DNA of 64,000 nucleotides from an uncultured Dokdonia sp. (GCF_947492815.1 NZ_CANLOB010000007.1:1-64000), one strand, 5' to 3'. Positions 11,280-20,749 are shown, numbered from the stretch's first letter. Notes: generated by a model not told the origin, from the letters alone. Program-made: numbers and translations.

Positions 11280-11402
11280 TTCAACTATCTATCTTGTATG
11301 GATCTACAGACTTTACACAATAGTATTTCATTAACAAAAAACTGCAATACATATAGATTAACTATACATATTGCAGCAATGTTTATTTTTAGTGCCTCTA
11401 TT

Positions 11403-12077
11403 TTAAATGAGACCTCTTATACGAGCCTCTTCTATTAAACGCTCATCACTTTCTGATTTTACGTGTAATTTTTCTTTTAATTGGTTTTTTCGTTTCTCGA
11501 TAGCACTTAATGAAAGATTGATATGATTTGTCAAATTTTTGGTTCGCACACCTCTGGAGAGATGATATAGGATCTGTAAATTAATTTGATCTACAGATAC
11601 ATCATTGGTAACCATTTTACGTAAGTGATCATTTACGGTACTACTATAATATATTTTTTGACTTAACACTTGCTCAAATGCGTGATTAAGTTCTGAAAAA
11701 GAAATATCTGTTTTTATTAATAAACCTTGAGGATTTACTTTTTCTAAAATATTATGTATTCTCGTACTTTCATTGTGCATCGTAAGAATAATCACTTTGG
11801 CTCTTGTAAATTTCTTCTTGAGATATTGTGCTATTCCTTCTCCGGATGTTATGCCTACATCATTTGTTGCAATTGGTAATTGTACGTCTATCATGGCTAG
11901 ATCGTATGACTTTGATTTGGGGGTTTTGTCAATAAGTGCAATGGCTTCATCACAATTTGAAGCTGTTTCTATTTCTAACTTATAGTTTTCTTCACAAAAA
12001 TCTGACAACGTATTTTTGTACCCCTCTAAGATCATTGGATGATCATCTACCATTAAGACTTTAAGCTTTTTTTTCAT
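11403..12077 (-). CDS. NarL/LuxR-type response regulator
   Basis: 224 aa. The N-terminal receiver domain has the acidic pair D11-D12 in VDDHP and the phosphoacceptor D64 in MIDVQLP. The C-terminal helix-turn-helix (about aa 155-215) carries the LuxR-type recognition segment around NLSLSAIEKRKNQL. It is a DNA-binding transcription factor activated by phosphorylation. It lies 110 bases downstream of a TPR histidine kinase on the same strand, and that order strongly suggests the kinase is its partner. Which genes it controls cannot be seen here. Confidence 0.9.
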   Translation of the reverse strand: MKKKLKVLMVDDHPMILEGYKNTLSDFCEENYKLEIETASNCDEAIALIDKTPKSKSYDLAMIDVQLPIATNDVGITSGEGIAQYLKKKFTRAKVIILTMHNESTRIHNILEKVNPQGLLIKTDISFSELNHAFEQVLSQKIYYSSTVNDHLRKMVTNDVSVDQINLQILYHLSRGVRTKNLTNHINLSLSAIEKRKNQLKEKLHVKSESDERLIEEARIRGLI

Positions 12078-12187
12078 TTTTTACGATTATTTTATGGAAT
12101 ACTAAATATCGTAAGTTGCTAATCTTAAACTTTATAGGGAAAGTAATTGTGCTAACATTTATTTAGTGACTACAAGATACTAAATTT

Positions 12188-14263
12188 TTAATTAAAAGAT
12201 ATTTGGATTTGGGTTCCAAGATTCATTTTACTAATAATTTTATATGATCCAGCGATTTGAGCGACACGTGATTTGATATTTTTCATACCAATACCAGATT
12301 TTGCTTTTGTTGTATCCATCCCAATACCATCATCTTCTATAGTAAGTTGTACAGTATCATCTTGACTTTTAAATGTAACTGTTATATGCTTTGCATTTGC
12401 ATGTTTGTTTATATTCATAAGACACTCTTGAATGATACGATATATATGTACTTTTTTAGAGTTTGTTATTAAGTCCCAATTAATCGTATGATCGTATAAG
12501 AAGTCATAGGTTACCTTTTGTGCTTCAAACTGGTCTTTTAATAGCTTTTTAAGTACGTCTGGGTATAATGTATCCTGTGTAAAAGTTTCATTATTTAAGT
12601 CATGTGATATTTTTCTAATCTCTTGTCCTAGATCTTTTAGTTGGTCTATATAACTAGATCGTAATACTTCGACATCTTTGCCATGTTTATTATTTAAGCT
12701 ATCCAAACTTAATCGTAATCCAAAAAGCCTACTTAAAATACCATCGTGTAATTCTTCTGAGATACGCTGCTTTGCCAGGTGTTTTCCTTCTTCTAGTTTA
12801 CCTTGTTGTGCCAGCATGAGGTTAAATATTTCTTCATTTGCTTTTTGCTGTCCTTCTTGGTATTCTAATTCTTTTCTATTGTTTCTACGCTGTAGTAGGA
12901 TATACCCAATTAGAAAAGCAATAACACTTATAGAAAATATAATGATTAACCGCCTTGACGTTTCTGTAGCTTTATTTTTGGCAACTTCTAATTGATCTGT
13001 TTCAAAACGAATACGAGCTGATTGGTCTTGAAATATTTTTTCTTGATAATATAATTTAGAATTTAACGATATATATTCTTGCCCATAACTTATACCTTTT
13101 TGTGGAGATTCTAAAACCATTAAAAGCTCTAATGATTCTAGTATACCATCATTATAGGTAATTTCTTTAGCTTTGTTATATGCAGCCTTTGCATAAGTCA
13201 AAGCTGTTACACTATCACCTTTCTCTGCATACACCTCAGCAATATGTTTATTACTAGTTACATACCCTAAACGATCATTAATACTATCTCTAATACTCAA
13301 AGCCTTCAAAAAAAGATCTGGAAAAACTTCACCTCTTCCTGACTTATAACTTGCATAAGCTAAATTATCTAGCAAACGCGCGTATGTTCTAGGGCTTCTT
13401 ATTGGTAAACTATCATAACCTAACCCTTGCTTGTAATAATCAATAGCCTTATTATATTCTCCTTTATCTTTGTAAGTGATTCCAATATTATTAAGAGATC
13501 CAGCTAATAATATTTTATTATCATCTAATTTTTTTCTATAATCTTGGGCAGTAATATAATAGTCAATAGCTTCATCATACTTTCCTAAAAGCCTAGAAAC
13601 TAATCCTAAATTATTATATGCAGACGCTATACTTTGTTCTTGATCATCTACCTTTTCGAATAGGCGTATTGCCTTTACTGAACTAGCTTCGGAACCAACA
13701 TAATCTTTTTTATTTTTTTGAGTAATAGCCATTACTAAAGCAGACTTTCCTGCTTCCTTAATTTTGTTTAAGTTATCATATAGTTCTTCTGAAGTATATA
13801 AATATGAATAAGCACTATCAAGTTTATCACCTCTTAAATGATATAATCCAAGATTATAATTTGATTTAGCTAAGCCTATAGAATCATTAGTTTTTGCACT
13901 TAATTTTAAAGTTTTATGATTTATTGAAAATATAGAATCTCTTATCTTTAAATCCGAATATTCCTTTGCTATCGCATGTAAATAATACCTTTTAAAGGTA
14001 TCATATCTAGAAACTTTTAAACTATTAACATAAAAAGATGCGCTATCCAACGCATAATATCTTCTTATTTTTTCTTGATTCTTATCGGCTGCCTCATTCA
14101 AGAAATAATCAATTTTAATCAATTCGACAGACCGCTTATCCATTGAAGACATTCCGTTTTCACAAGAAAAAATCACACATACACAAAGTAACATGATAGT
14201 TAAAATCCATAGTAGAAATTTGGAAGAAGTCGAGTAATAAACATTTCTTAAAAACGAAGTCAT
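12188..14263 (-). CDS. TPR-containing sensor histidine kinase
   Basis: 691 aa. An N-terminal hydrophobic segment (about aa 15-33, ending IFSCENG) could be a signal anchor or a lipoprotein signal. Residues about 60-400 are TPR repeats (GLVSRLLGKYDEAIDYY, NNIGITYKDKGEYNKAIDYY). A membrane helix follows at about 437-459, then a short coiled coil, the HisKA_3 phosphoacceptor box SEELHDGI and an HATPase_c domain with N-box CLMNINKHANAK and G-box DDGIGMD. This is the NarX/DesK-type layout that pairs with NarL-type regulators such as the next gene. The TPR part sits before the membrane helix and is probably periplasmic, as in many Bacteroidetes sensors. The ligand is unknown. Confidence 0.9.
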   Translation of the reverse strand: MTSFLRNVYYSTSSKFLLWILTIMLLCVCVIFSCENGMSSMDKRSVELIKIDYFLNEAADKNQEKIRRYYALDSASFYVNSLKVSRYDTFKRYYLHAIAKEYSDLKIRDSIFSINHKTLKLSAKTNDSIGLAKSNYNLGLYHLRGDKLDSAYSYLYTSEELYDNLNKIKEAGKSALVMAITQKNKKDYVGSEASSVKAIRLFEKVDDQEQSIASAYNNLGLVSRLLGKYDEAIDYYITAQDYRKKLDDNKILLAGSLNNIGITYKDKGEYNKAIDYYKQGLGYDSLPIRSPRTYARLLDNLAYASYKSGRGEVFPDLFLKALSIRDSINDRLGYVTSNKHIAEVYAEKGDSVTALTYAKAAYNKAKEITYNDGILESLELLMVLESPQKGISYGQEYISLNSKLYYQEKIFQDQSARIRFETDQLEVAKNKATETSRRLIIIFSISVIAFLIGYILLQRRNNRKELEYQEGQQKANEEIFNLMLAQQGKLEEGKHLAKQRISEELHDGILSRLFGLRLSLDSLNNKHGKDVEVLRSSYIDQLKDLGQEIRKISHDLNNETFTQDTLYPDVLKKLLKDQFEAQKVTYDFLYDHTINWDLITNSKKVHIYRIIQECLMNINKHANAKHITVTFKSQDDTVQLTIEDDGIGMDTTKAKSGIGMKNIKSRVAQIAGSYKIISKMNLGTQIQISFN

Positions 14264-14291
14264 TATTAATCAAGATTTATAATAATTATAT

Positions 14292-14338
14292 AAAAATAGC
14301 TCTAAAACATTACAATCAAATGCTTTAGAGCTATTTTT
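14292..14338 (-). terminator. terminator after the repeat lipoprotein gene
   Basis: AAAAATAGCTCTAAA (14292-14306) pairs with TTTAGAGCTATTTTT (14324-14338), 15 bp with U-tracts at both ends. It sits between the lipoprotein stop (14377) and the kinase start (14263), so it should end the lipoprotein transcript and leave the kinase with its own promoter. Confidence 0.85.
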
Positions 14339-14376
14339 ATTATTTAATAATAAAATTCATTGGTATCATTAGTGAT

Positions 14377-14823
14377 TTAACCTATAATTTTATCATAATC
14401 AGGAATGTCGTCTTCTCCTTCTGTTCGCTTACCATATTCTGGAATATCGTCTTCTCCTTCTGTTCGCTTACCATACTCTGGAATATCATCTTCTCCCTCT
14501 GTTCGTTTACCATACTCTGGAATATCATCTTCTCCCTCTGTTCGCTTACCATATTCTGGAATATCATCTTCTCCTTCTGTAGCACTATCTCCATATTCTG
14601 GTATGTCGTCTTCTCCTTCTGTAGTACTAGTTACACCATCATAATCAGGTATATCATCCTCTCCTTCAGTTCTTTGGTTAAATTCTTCTTGATCTTCAAT
14701 TTCAATACTCTCTATATTTAGGGAATTCGCTACTTCAAAATCTTCTAAAATTGGGTCTGTTTCACAAGAAAAAAATAAAGTGGCAGCAAATAATATAGTA
14801 AGTGTTTGTATGTAAGTTTTCAT
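14377..14823 (-). CDS. lipoprotein with seven TEGEDDIP(E/D)Y repeats
   Basis: 148 aa from the ATG at 14823. That start gives a clean lipoprotein signal (MKTYIQTLTIL, lipobox LFFSC); an upstream ATG at 14862 would spoil it. After the lipid-attached Cys comes a short acidic linker, then seven copies of TEGEDDIP. The middle copies form an exact 13-residue unit ending EYGKR. The repeat is strongly acidic with regular Lys-Arg pairs, and no domain family is recognised. Outside the repeats there is almost nothing, so the repeats are the functional part. It may be a surface-displayed acidic or metal-binding peptide, or a substrate for proteolysis at the KR sites. It lies between two regulatory genes. 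Confidence 0.8.
   Translation of the reverse strand: MKTYIQTLTILFAATLFFSCETDPILEDFEVANSLNIESIEIEDQEEFNQRTEGEDDIPDYDGVTSTTEGEDDIPEYGDSATEGEDDIPEYGKRTEGEDDIPEYGKRTEGEDDIPEYGKRTEGEDDIPEYGKRTEGEDDIPDYDKIIG
14388..14675 (-). repeat. 39-bp tandem repeat coding for TEGEDDIPEYGKR
   Basis: The middle four to five units are nearly identical 39-bp copies; outer units differ in sequence and spacing (DYDGVTST and EYGDSA endings). Arrays of this kind can change copy number by slippage. Confidence 0.9.
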
Positions 14824-14863
14824 CAGTGTGGTGTGTTTAGTGGTGTTAAATCTCAAGTACATT

Positions 14864-15276
14864 TTTAATTTAAACTCTTGAATTTTAAATAGTTATTATT
14901 TTAGGGATTGGGGATTCTTAAAAATTATTTATTTAATATTATACGTTTCACATATTCCCATTTCACGTGATTTTAATAATACAATTAAGAAGCTTCGGTG
15001 TGCTATTTTGGTTTGTTATAACGGTTCAAAAGTAGTAAGAACCCATGTAGTGAAATGGCTATTTTTGACCTATATAGTATCTATATGATAAATAGGTGTA
15101 GATGTATGCCATATAGACGTAAAATGGCCATTTTAAAAAATGGCCATTTTACAGTAAAAAGTGGGGATGTAAGATTTTATTACTGTATCACAAAATTCTT
15201 AGGTATCTAAAATCAAAACAAATAGTATACATTAACAAGATATCGTTTACCTAAATTGTTTATATCTTATTGTTTG
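14864..15276. other. intergenic with paired AAAATGGCCATTTT palindromes
   Basis: Two copies of the 14-bp palindrome AAAATGGCCATTTT lie at 15121-15134 and 15137-15150, two bases apart, so each copy can fold alone or the two can pair with each other. The block lies 126 bases past the LytTR gene stop and upstream of the lipoprotein gene. It could be an operator for a dimeric regulator or part of a terminator. Nothing else coding is seen here. Confidence 0.55.
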
Positions 15277-16023
15277 TTAAGCAATTACAAGACTTCTCTT
15301 ATAAAAGTTATCACGTATTGCTTCTACATTTTCTCTGTATGATTTTGAAAAAGGAACCGCAAAATCACTATGCTCCATAGTACATTGCGATTTTCCAAAA
15401 TGGATTCTGGAGATATAATGACTATTTACGATATAACTATTATGCACTCTTATGAAATGTTCTGGTAGTGATTCTTGAAAGAATTTTAAGGTTTTAAAAG
15501 CACTTACAGTAGTACCATTAACTCTTACAAAATCTGTAGTATTACTATCTGCCTTTAAAAAAAGTACTTCGTTTGTATTTACAAACTTATAATCACCATA
15601 TGATTTTAAACAAAGGGTATCGTTTATATCTGCAGGCGCATTGAAAGATGATTTTCTAAAACGAAATAAGGTACGCCTTAATACATTTTTATCTATAGGT
15701 GTAATGATATAATCCAATACACTGTGGCGAATTCCTTCTATTGCATATTTTGGAGAAGAAGCTAAGGCCACAAATTGTGGCAATACATCCATATACTTTT
15801 GGAGTGCATCCATCAGATAATAACAAGTCACACCAGAATTATGGTGTTCTAATTCTATATTGAGAAATACTAGAGAAGGGTTTCTTTCCAGTATCATATC
15901 CAATCCTTCTTGTTCTTCTGAAGAGATTCCAATACAGATAAAGTTGTTAAAATTTTCCATTGCAAGTTGGATAGCATATACTGTTTCAGGGTTGCTATCA
16001 ATAATAACGTATGAGTGTTCCAT
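15277..16023 (-). CDS. LytTR-family regulator with degenerate receiver domain
   Basis: 248 aa. Residues 1-125 have the receiver fold (VIIDSNPETVYA at the start, VLDYIITPIDK near the end), but the phosphoacceptor position, in LVFLNIELE, is Asn55 rather than Asp. Residues about 140-240 form a LytTR DNA-binding domain (VLFLKADSN, FIRVHNSYIVN). An Asn at this site would normally prevent phosphorylation, so the protein may work constitutively, as a dimerisation switch, or through another ligand. No LytS-type kinase lies beside it. Confidence 0.85.
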   Translation of the reverse strand: MEHSYVIIDSNPETVYAIQLAMENFNNFICIGISSEEQEGLDMILERNPSLVFLNIELEHHNSGVTCYYLMDALQKYMDVLPQFVALASSPKYAIEGIRHSVLDYIITPIDKNVLRRTLFRFRKSSFNAPADINDTLCLKSYGDYKFVNTNEVLFLKADSNTTDFVRVNGTTVSAFKTLKFFQESLPEHFIRVHNSYIVNSHYISRIHFGKSQCTMEHSDFAVPFSKSYRENVEAIRDNFYKRSLVIA

Positions 16024-16470
16024 GACGATTTAATTTAGTGAGAATACATCGTATTTACTTAAGGGGTATACTTAGGGGTCTTAAGTCACATGAAAGCTAG
16101 TTATTCTGTCCGTAATTTACTTACGGTTTTACCGTAATTATTGTGTGGTATTCATATCAAAGTCCCTTGATTTTTCACATGTAGTCATTTTTGATCTTCT
16201 AGTAGTACGCTATAGAAGAGAAAAAAGTTGTCATAAATTTCACAGAAACAGCTTATAATTTTACGCATTTCAAGACTCATTATTTTATAGATGTAAGAGA
16301 TCATACGCATAAAGATATTATATGTTAAAAAGGGTATTTTATACGCTTTCGCGAAAGCGTATGTATATATAATAAATTGTTAAAAAAGAGGTTAAATAGT
16401 CTATTAGCAAAAAGGAATAGCCCCTTAAATCATAACTGTAAAAAATTCATAAGATTTCTGACTTCGGAGA
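16024..16470. other. intergenic with palindrome and start of a decayed duplication
   Basis: No gene seen. A 22-bp perfect palindrome with core CGCTTTCGCGAAAGCG lies at 16341-16362. From about 16470 onward the sequence is a decayed copy of the GIY-YIG/tRNA-Leu segment at 16828-17077. Confidence 0.6.
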
Positions 16471-16716
16471 AACAAAAGGAGTATATGCTTTTGTTGATTT
16501 ATTATATCCTTTATTATACTGAAGAATTTGCCTTATATAATGATTTTAGAAATCTCATGAGCTTTCCGCTTTCGCGGAAACAAAAAAGGCTCCTCATAAA
16601 ATGAAGAGCCTTTTGTACTCGAGACGGGACATACCTCCGGTAGATGTAAACTTGAACCCGTACGTCCTAATGGACATTGGATTTTAAGCCTGCCTGCCGA
16701 AAAAGGCAGGTCCAAC
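16471..16716 (-). pseudogene. decayed duplicate of GIY-YIG gene middle + terminator + tRNA-Leu 3' part
   Basis: Bases from 16471 match 16828 onward (part of the GIY-YIG gene). 16582-16614 matches the tRNA terminator at 16980-17012, and 16615-16715 matches the 3' two-thirds of tRNA-Leu. Three events can be read by comparing the copies. The 5' part of the GIY gene is deleted and replaced by a TTTCCGCTTTCGCGGAAA palindrome (16563-16580). About 21 bases (about 16631-16651) are inserted in the T-arm. A 22-base CCTGCC...GGCAGG palindrome (16689-16710) is inserted in the anticodon stem. The remnant cannot form a tRNA and runs straight into the 3' end of the intact GIY-YIG gene. Confidence 0.85.
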
Positions 16717-16962
16717 TTACTTCTTTTCTCTTAAAGATCTTAAAAATTCCTTACCTGAACCAGACTTTAAGTATTTCTCATAAGCCCTAGCTTCTAATCT
16801 TGTTTTAAATGATTTTTTATAAAGTAAAACAAAAGGAGTATATGCTTTTGTTGATTTATTATATCCTTTATTATGCTGAGGAATTCTACGTTCTATATTC
16901 TCTGTCAAACCAACATATATATAATTTCGACGTAAACTTGATAATGCATATACTACAAACAT
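16717..16962 (-). CDS. small GIY-YIG domain protein
   Basis: 81 aa, a single GIY-YIG nuclease-fold domain: VYAL and YVGLT form the two signature strands, followed by IERRIPQHNKG and a C-terminal EARAYEKYLK helix with the conserved Glu. It belongs to the short stand-alone group (UPF0213-like), whose cellular role is mostly unknown. It lies just downstream of tRNA-Leu on the same strand and was duplicated together with it, the left copy being broken. Short GIY-YIG genes next to tRNAs are common in Flavobacteria, and a mobile origin is possible. Confidence 0.85.
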   Translation of the reverse strand: MFVVYALSSLRRNYIYVGLTENIERRIPQHNKGYNKSTKAYTPFVLLYKKSFKTRLEARAYEKYLKSGSGKEFLRSLREKK

Positions 16963-16979
16963 AGAAATCCTTTAAAATC

Positions 16980-17012
16980 AAAAAAGGCTCCTCATAAAAT
17001 GAGGAGCCTTTT
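16980..17012 (-). terminator. tRNA-Leu terminator
   Basis: GGCTCCTCAT/ATGAGGAGCC stem followed by a T-tract on the minus strand, directly after the tRNA 3' end. A copy with one stem change (ATGAAGAGCC) is at 16582-16614. Confidence 0.9.
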
Positions 17013-17013
17013 G

Positions 17014-17097
17014 TACTCGAGACGGGACTTGAACCCGTACGTCCTAATGGACATTGGATTTTAAGTCCAACGTGTCTACCAATTCCACCACTCGAGC
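17014..17097 (-). tRNA. tRNA-Leu (UAA)
   Basis: The acceptor arms GCTCGAG and CTCGAGT pair, with discriminator A at 17014. The anticodon loop CTTAAAA gives anticodon TAA. The long variable arm (TGTCC...GGACG) is diagnostic for a class II tRNA. CCA is not encoded. An interrupted partial copy lies at 16615-16715. Confidence 0.95.
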
Positions 17098-17158
17098 ATC
17101 TGTTTTGCAAAAGCAAAACAATTGGTATATTTTTAATTCAGTATGTCAAATTTTTCAG

Positions 17159-17230
17159 AGCGAAAGACGGGATTTGAACCCGCGACCCCCACCTTGGCAA
17201 GGTGATGCTCTACCCCTGAGCTACTTTCGC
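17159..17230 (-). tRNA. tRNA-Gly (GCC)
   Basis: GCGAAAG and CTTTCGC acceptor arms, anticodon loop TTGCCAA giving GCC, T-arm GGGTTCAAATCCC and discriminator T. Lies 61 bases upstream of tRNA-Leu on the same strand, probably in one transcript. CCA is not encoded. Confidence 0.95.
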
Positions 17231-17379
17231 ATTATATGTTCTTTTCAGAACGTTACTGCTTCAAACAGCGGATGCAAATTTACATCTTTTCTACATTTAC
17301 CAAAACCTTTTTTGAAAAAATATACCATCTAATTAAAAATATCTTTAAAATAAATCATAATCACATACATTTCAACACA

Positions 17380-20004
17380 TTACGAAGTCTTATTTTCTTT
17401 CTTTTTAACAAGCATTCGTTTGATTTCATTTAGCTTCATAAGTGCTTCCACCGGTGTAAGTGTATCTATATCTGTATGTAAGATTTCTTCTTTGATTTGT
17501 TCCAACAATGGATCATCCAAATTAAAAAAGCTTAATTGCATCTCATCGTCAGCAGCATCTTGCAATTTTTCGGTGAGTTCTTCACTACCATGCGACTTTT
17601 CTAACTTCACCATCATCTTTGTCGCTCTCCTAACTACTTGCTGCGGCATTCCAGCCATTTTTGCTACATGAATACCAAAACTATGGGCACTTCCTCCAGG
17701 TACCAGTTTACGCAAAAACAACACATTGTCTTTTAATTCTTTTACAGAAACATTGTAATTTTTGATACGCTCAAAGGTTTCACTCATTTCATTTAACTCA
17801 TGATAATGCGTTGCAAATAATGTTTTTGGACGCCCTGGATGCTCATGTAAATATTCACTAATCGCCCAAGCAATAGAAATCCCATCATAAGTACTGGTAC
17901 CTCGTCCTATCTCGTCTAGTAACACTAAACTACGATCTGATATATTATTTAAGATACTTGCAGTCTCATTCATCTCTACCATAAAGGTACTTTCCCCCAT
18001 AGAGATATTATCACTTGCACCTACACGCGTAAATATCTTATCTACCATGCCAATATGCGCTTCGGTAGCAGGTACAAAACTTCCCATTTGTGCTAATAGC
18101 ACAATTAATGCTGTTTGTCTTAAAATAGCACTCTTACCGGACATATTAGGCCCCGTAATCATAATCATTTGTTGTGATTCTCTATCCAAATAGACATCAT
18201 TTGCCACGTAGCTTTCCCCTAGCGGCAATTGTTTTTCTATCACTGGATGACGTCCTTCTTTGATAGTTAGCGCTTGAGAATCATCTACCACAGGGCGTAT
18301 ATAGCTATTATCTTTTGCCAGTTGTGCAAAAGAACCTAATACATCTAACTGCGCTACTAAACTCGCATTATGTTGTACTTGTGGGATAAATTGCATCATC
18401 CACTGTACCAATTCTGCAAATAATTGTTGTTCTATTCCTAGAATGCGCTCTTCTGCCCCTAATATTTTAGCTTCATATTCTTTAAGCTCTTCTGTAATAT
18501 AACGCTCTGCATTGACAAGTGTTTGTTTACGTATCCATTCTTCTGGCACTTTATCTTTATGCGTATTACGTACTTCTATATAATACCCAAACACATTATT
18601 GGAAGCAATCTTAAGCGAAGTAATTCCTGTACGCTCTGTCTCTCGTTGCAACATCTTATCGAGATAATCTTTTCCAGAAAAAGCAATATCACGTAATCCA
18701 TCTAATTCTTCATGGAATCCTGTAGCGATTGCCCCTCCTTTTCCAATAGCAACAGGAGCTTCTTCATTTAGCGTTTCTTTAATTTTTGAGCGTAATAATT
18801 CACACTCATGTATTCCCTCTCCTATAATTTGTAATGCTTCATTTTCTGCCTGCAAACTCAATGCTTTGATGGGCACCATGGCTTCAAGCGAATTCTTAAG
18901 CTGAATCACTTCTCGTGGAGATACTTTTCCTGTAGCTACCTTACTAATCAGGCGCTCTACATCACCCATATTTTTAATATAGTGACGTAGTTTTTCAAAC
19001 AATTCTTCTTCCTGAAGCAAATACGAAACTACTTCGTGACGTTGTTTTATTTTGTCTACATTTTTTAGAGGCAATGCAAGCCACCGCTTTAAAAGACGGG
19101 CTCCCATTGGAGAGGTAGTTTTATCTATAACGTCTAATAATGTAATCGCTTTCGCGAAAGCGGTATGATACAACTCCAAATTACGAATAGTAAATCGATC
19201 CATCCATACGTAGGCATCTTCTGCAATACGATTAATACGAGAAATATGTTCTAATTTATGGTGCTGCGTCTCTCCTAAATAATGTAAAATAGCACCAGAA
19301 GCTATTACGCCTTCTTCCAGATGATCTACACCAAATCCTTTAAGGGTATTGGTTTTAAAATGCTTATTAAGCGACTCAAACGCATAATCTGTTTTGAAAA
19401 TCCAATCCTCCATAAAGAAGGTATGAAAGTCAGGACCAAAAGCAGTAGCAAAAGCTGTTTTTTGTTTTTTTGAAATCAATAATTCGCTTGGCGCGAAATT
19501 TTGTAATAGTTTATCTATATAAGCTTCATCTCCTTGTGCCGTAAGATATTCTCCTGTCGAAACATCTAAAAAAGCAACACCAAGGGTACGTTTTCCAATA
19601 TATACCGCACCAAGGAAGTTATTTTGCTTTGCAGACAACACCTCATCATTCAAAGCAACACCTGGTGTCACAAGTTCTGTAACACCTCGCTTTACAATTT
19701 TTTTGGTCATTTTGGGGTCTTCCAATTGATCACAAATCGCCACACGACATCCTGCTTTTACCAATTTAGGTAAATATGTGTTTAAAGAGTGGTGCGGAAA
19801 TCCAGCCAACTCTGTTTTATCACCTCCATTATTACGGTGGGTTAATGTAATATTTAAAATACCTGCAGATTTTACTGCATCATCTCCAAAAGTTTCATAA
19901 AAATCTCCTACTCTAAAAAGTAATAATGCATCAGGATATTTTGCCTTGATGGTATTGTATTGTTGCATTAAAGGAGTGACCTTTTTCTGAGTGCTTTTTG
20001 CCAT
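17380..20004 (-). CDS. mutS: DNA mismatch repair protein MutS
   Basis: 874 aa, full length. The mismatch-recognition F-x-E motif is in [11 protein letters not shown] (about aa 37-47). The ATPase domain has Walker [11 protein letters not shown], Walker [17 protein letters not shown] and the ATHYHEL segment. It binds mismatches and starts repair with MutL. A perfect CGCTTTCGCGAAAGCG palindrome (19147-19162) lies in frame and encodes AFAKA in the lever region just before [18 protein letters not shown]. This is a loop that varies in length in the family, so the insertion is probably tolerated. Confidence 0.98.
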   Translation of the reverse strand: MAKSTQKKVTPLMQQYNTIKAKYPDALLLFRVGDFYETFGDDAVKSAGILNITLTHRNNGGDKTELAGFPHHSLNTYLPKLVKAGCRVAICDQLEDPKMTKKIVKRGVTELVTPGVALNDEVLSAKQNNFLGAVYIGKRTLGVAFLDVSTGEYLTAQGDEAYIDKLLQNFAPSELLISKKQKTAFATAFGPDFHTFFMEDWIFKTDYAFESLNKHFKTNTLKGFGVDHLEEGVIASGAILHYLGETQHHKLEHISRINRIAEDAYVWMDRFTIRNLELYHTAFAKAITLLDVIDKTTSPMGARLLKRWLALPLKNVDKIKQRHEVVSYLLQEEELFEKLRHYIKNMGDVERLISKVATGKVSPREVIQLKNSLEAMVPIKALSLQAENEALQIIGEGIHECELLRSKIKETLNEEAPVAIGKGGAIATGFHEELDGLRDIAFSGKDYLDKMLQRETERTGITSLKIASNNVFGYYIEVRNTHKDKVPEEWIRKQTLVNAERYITEELKEYEAKILGAEERILGIEQQLFAELVQWMMQFIPQVQHNASLVAQLDVLGSFAQLAKDNSYIRPVVDDSQALTIKEGRHPVIEKQLPLGESYVANDVYLDRESQQMIMITGPNMSGKSAILRQTALIVLLAQMGSFVPATEAHIGMVDKIFTRVGASDNISMGESTFMVEMNETASILNNISDRSLVLLDEIGRGTSTYDGISIAWAISEYLHEHPGRPKTLFATHYHELNEMSETFERIKNYNVSVKELKDNVLFLRKLVPGGSAHSFGIHVAKMAGMPQQVVRRATKMMVKLEKSHGSEELTEKLQDAADDEMQLSFFNLDDPLLEQIKEEILHTDIDTLTPVEALMKLNEIKRMLVKKKENKTS
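19147..19162. repeat. perfect palindrome inside mutS
   Basis: CGCTTTCGCGAAAGCG, in frame in the mutS coding region. Confidence 0.95.
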
Positions 20005-20529
20005 ACCGCAAGGTAAATTTTTGATTGACTTTTACAAATCTTATGCAAGAGGAGTTATCATCAGTTTTTCACAGTTATAAACTGACAGTTTAACACAAAA
20101 CTTAAAATAAGACGTTTTAAGACGGTTTTAAATGCAACATAAAGCAACAACAACAAATAAACCTGAAAATCAATAAAATACATATCTATGAAATCAGAAA
20201 ACAATAAGTGTAATTGATAATTTTTATTAATTCAATAATAAAAAACTATTATTTATTTACGCATGCTCTTCTTCTCATTTTAATCAAAAGTAAACTCCGA
20301 CATATCATTCCTTTTTCTTTACATCAAGTTTTCCAAAATTCGTGAATCTTGCAATCCTTTTCTTTCAAAGAAACTCAATATCAAGTAGTTTTAATCAAAC
20401 ATTCATACGCAGCAAAAGGTTTTTATATTTTAAAAAGCACCATCCTTTTGCTGTTTCTGAAAAGATACAGACATACATCTTGAATGTCTATAAATGATCG
20501 AGAAATATCAATTTAAAAACAATAATGCT
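20005..20529. other. intergenic upstream of the peptide cluster, with hairpin
   Basis: No gene. CAGCAAAAGG (20410-20419) pairs with CCTTTTGCTG (20444-20453), and the loop contains a second complement (TTTTTA/TAAAAA), so most of 20410-20453 can fold. The hairpin ends about 75 bases before the first peptide ATG. It could be a leader structure or attenuator for the peptide operon. Confidence 0.5.
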
Positions 20530-20736
20530 ATGAAAAAAAAGCAGCAAAAGAGATTATCTTTTACTAAAGAAAGGATTGCTATTCTTAACAACAACGAATT
20601 AACTAAAATTCTAGGAGGAAATAATAATAATATAAGTGATGTAGATGATACTGCAACTTCTTTTCATTCAGAAGGACCACCACATACTAGCATTGCATTA
20701 TCAGATGGACCCCCAACAACAGCAATATCAGATTAA
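20530..20736 (+). CDS. GG-leader peptide precursor, copy 1
   Basis: 68 aa from the ATG at 20530. An ATG at 20494 is in frame, but the paralogue (20975) supports the later start. The leader (LSFTKERIAILNNNEL then ILGG, aa 9-30) matches the KExIxxLNxxEL...GG leaders of Bacteroidetes natural-product precursors, which are cut after GG on export by C39-peptidase transporters. The 38-residue core is rich in Ser, Thr, Asp and Pro, with SEGPPHTS and SDGPPTT, and has no Cys. That argues against a normal lanthipeptide. No modification or export enzyme is encoded in this window. The next gene encodes a secreted acidic peptide. Confidence 0.75.
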   Translation: MKKKQQKRLSFTKERIAILNNNELTKILGGNNNNISDVDDTATSFHSEGPPHTSIALSDGPPTTAISD

Positions 20737-20749
20737 ACAACATAAAAGT

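Larger units (their letters stand above)
9921..11402. other. gene-free AT-rich stretch
   Basis: No convincing coding region on either strand in about 1.5 kb between the giant gene and the regulator. It holds a strong hairpin (10652-10691), a CGCTTTCGCGAAAGCG palindrome extended to 26 bp (11061-11086) and a CCTGCC/GGCAGG palindrome (11258-11279). The part next to 9920 must contain the giant gene's promoter, but I could not pick out a clear TAnnTTTG site. Confidence 0.6.

Noticed and set aside
11238..11438. 66-aa plus-strand open frame
   Set aside because: Contains the CCTGCC/GGCAGG palindrome, overlaps the response regulator's 3' end, and shows no family or signal features.
14382..14644. Open frames overlapping the lipoprotein repeat on both strands
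   Set aside because: Periodic translations of the same 39-bp repeat in other frames (for example SSSPSVRLPYSGI units); they exist only because the repeat has no stop in those frames.
16533..17332. Open frames across the tRNA genes, and a possible integrase-type attachment site
   Set aside because: The frames are readings of tRNA sequence. The duplicated tRNA-Leu resembles att sites, but no integrase or phage gene lies between the copies, and the duplicated unit includes the GIY-YIG gene itself, so tandem duplication explains it better.
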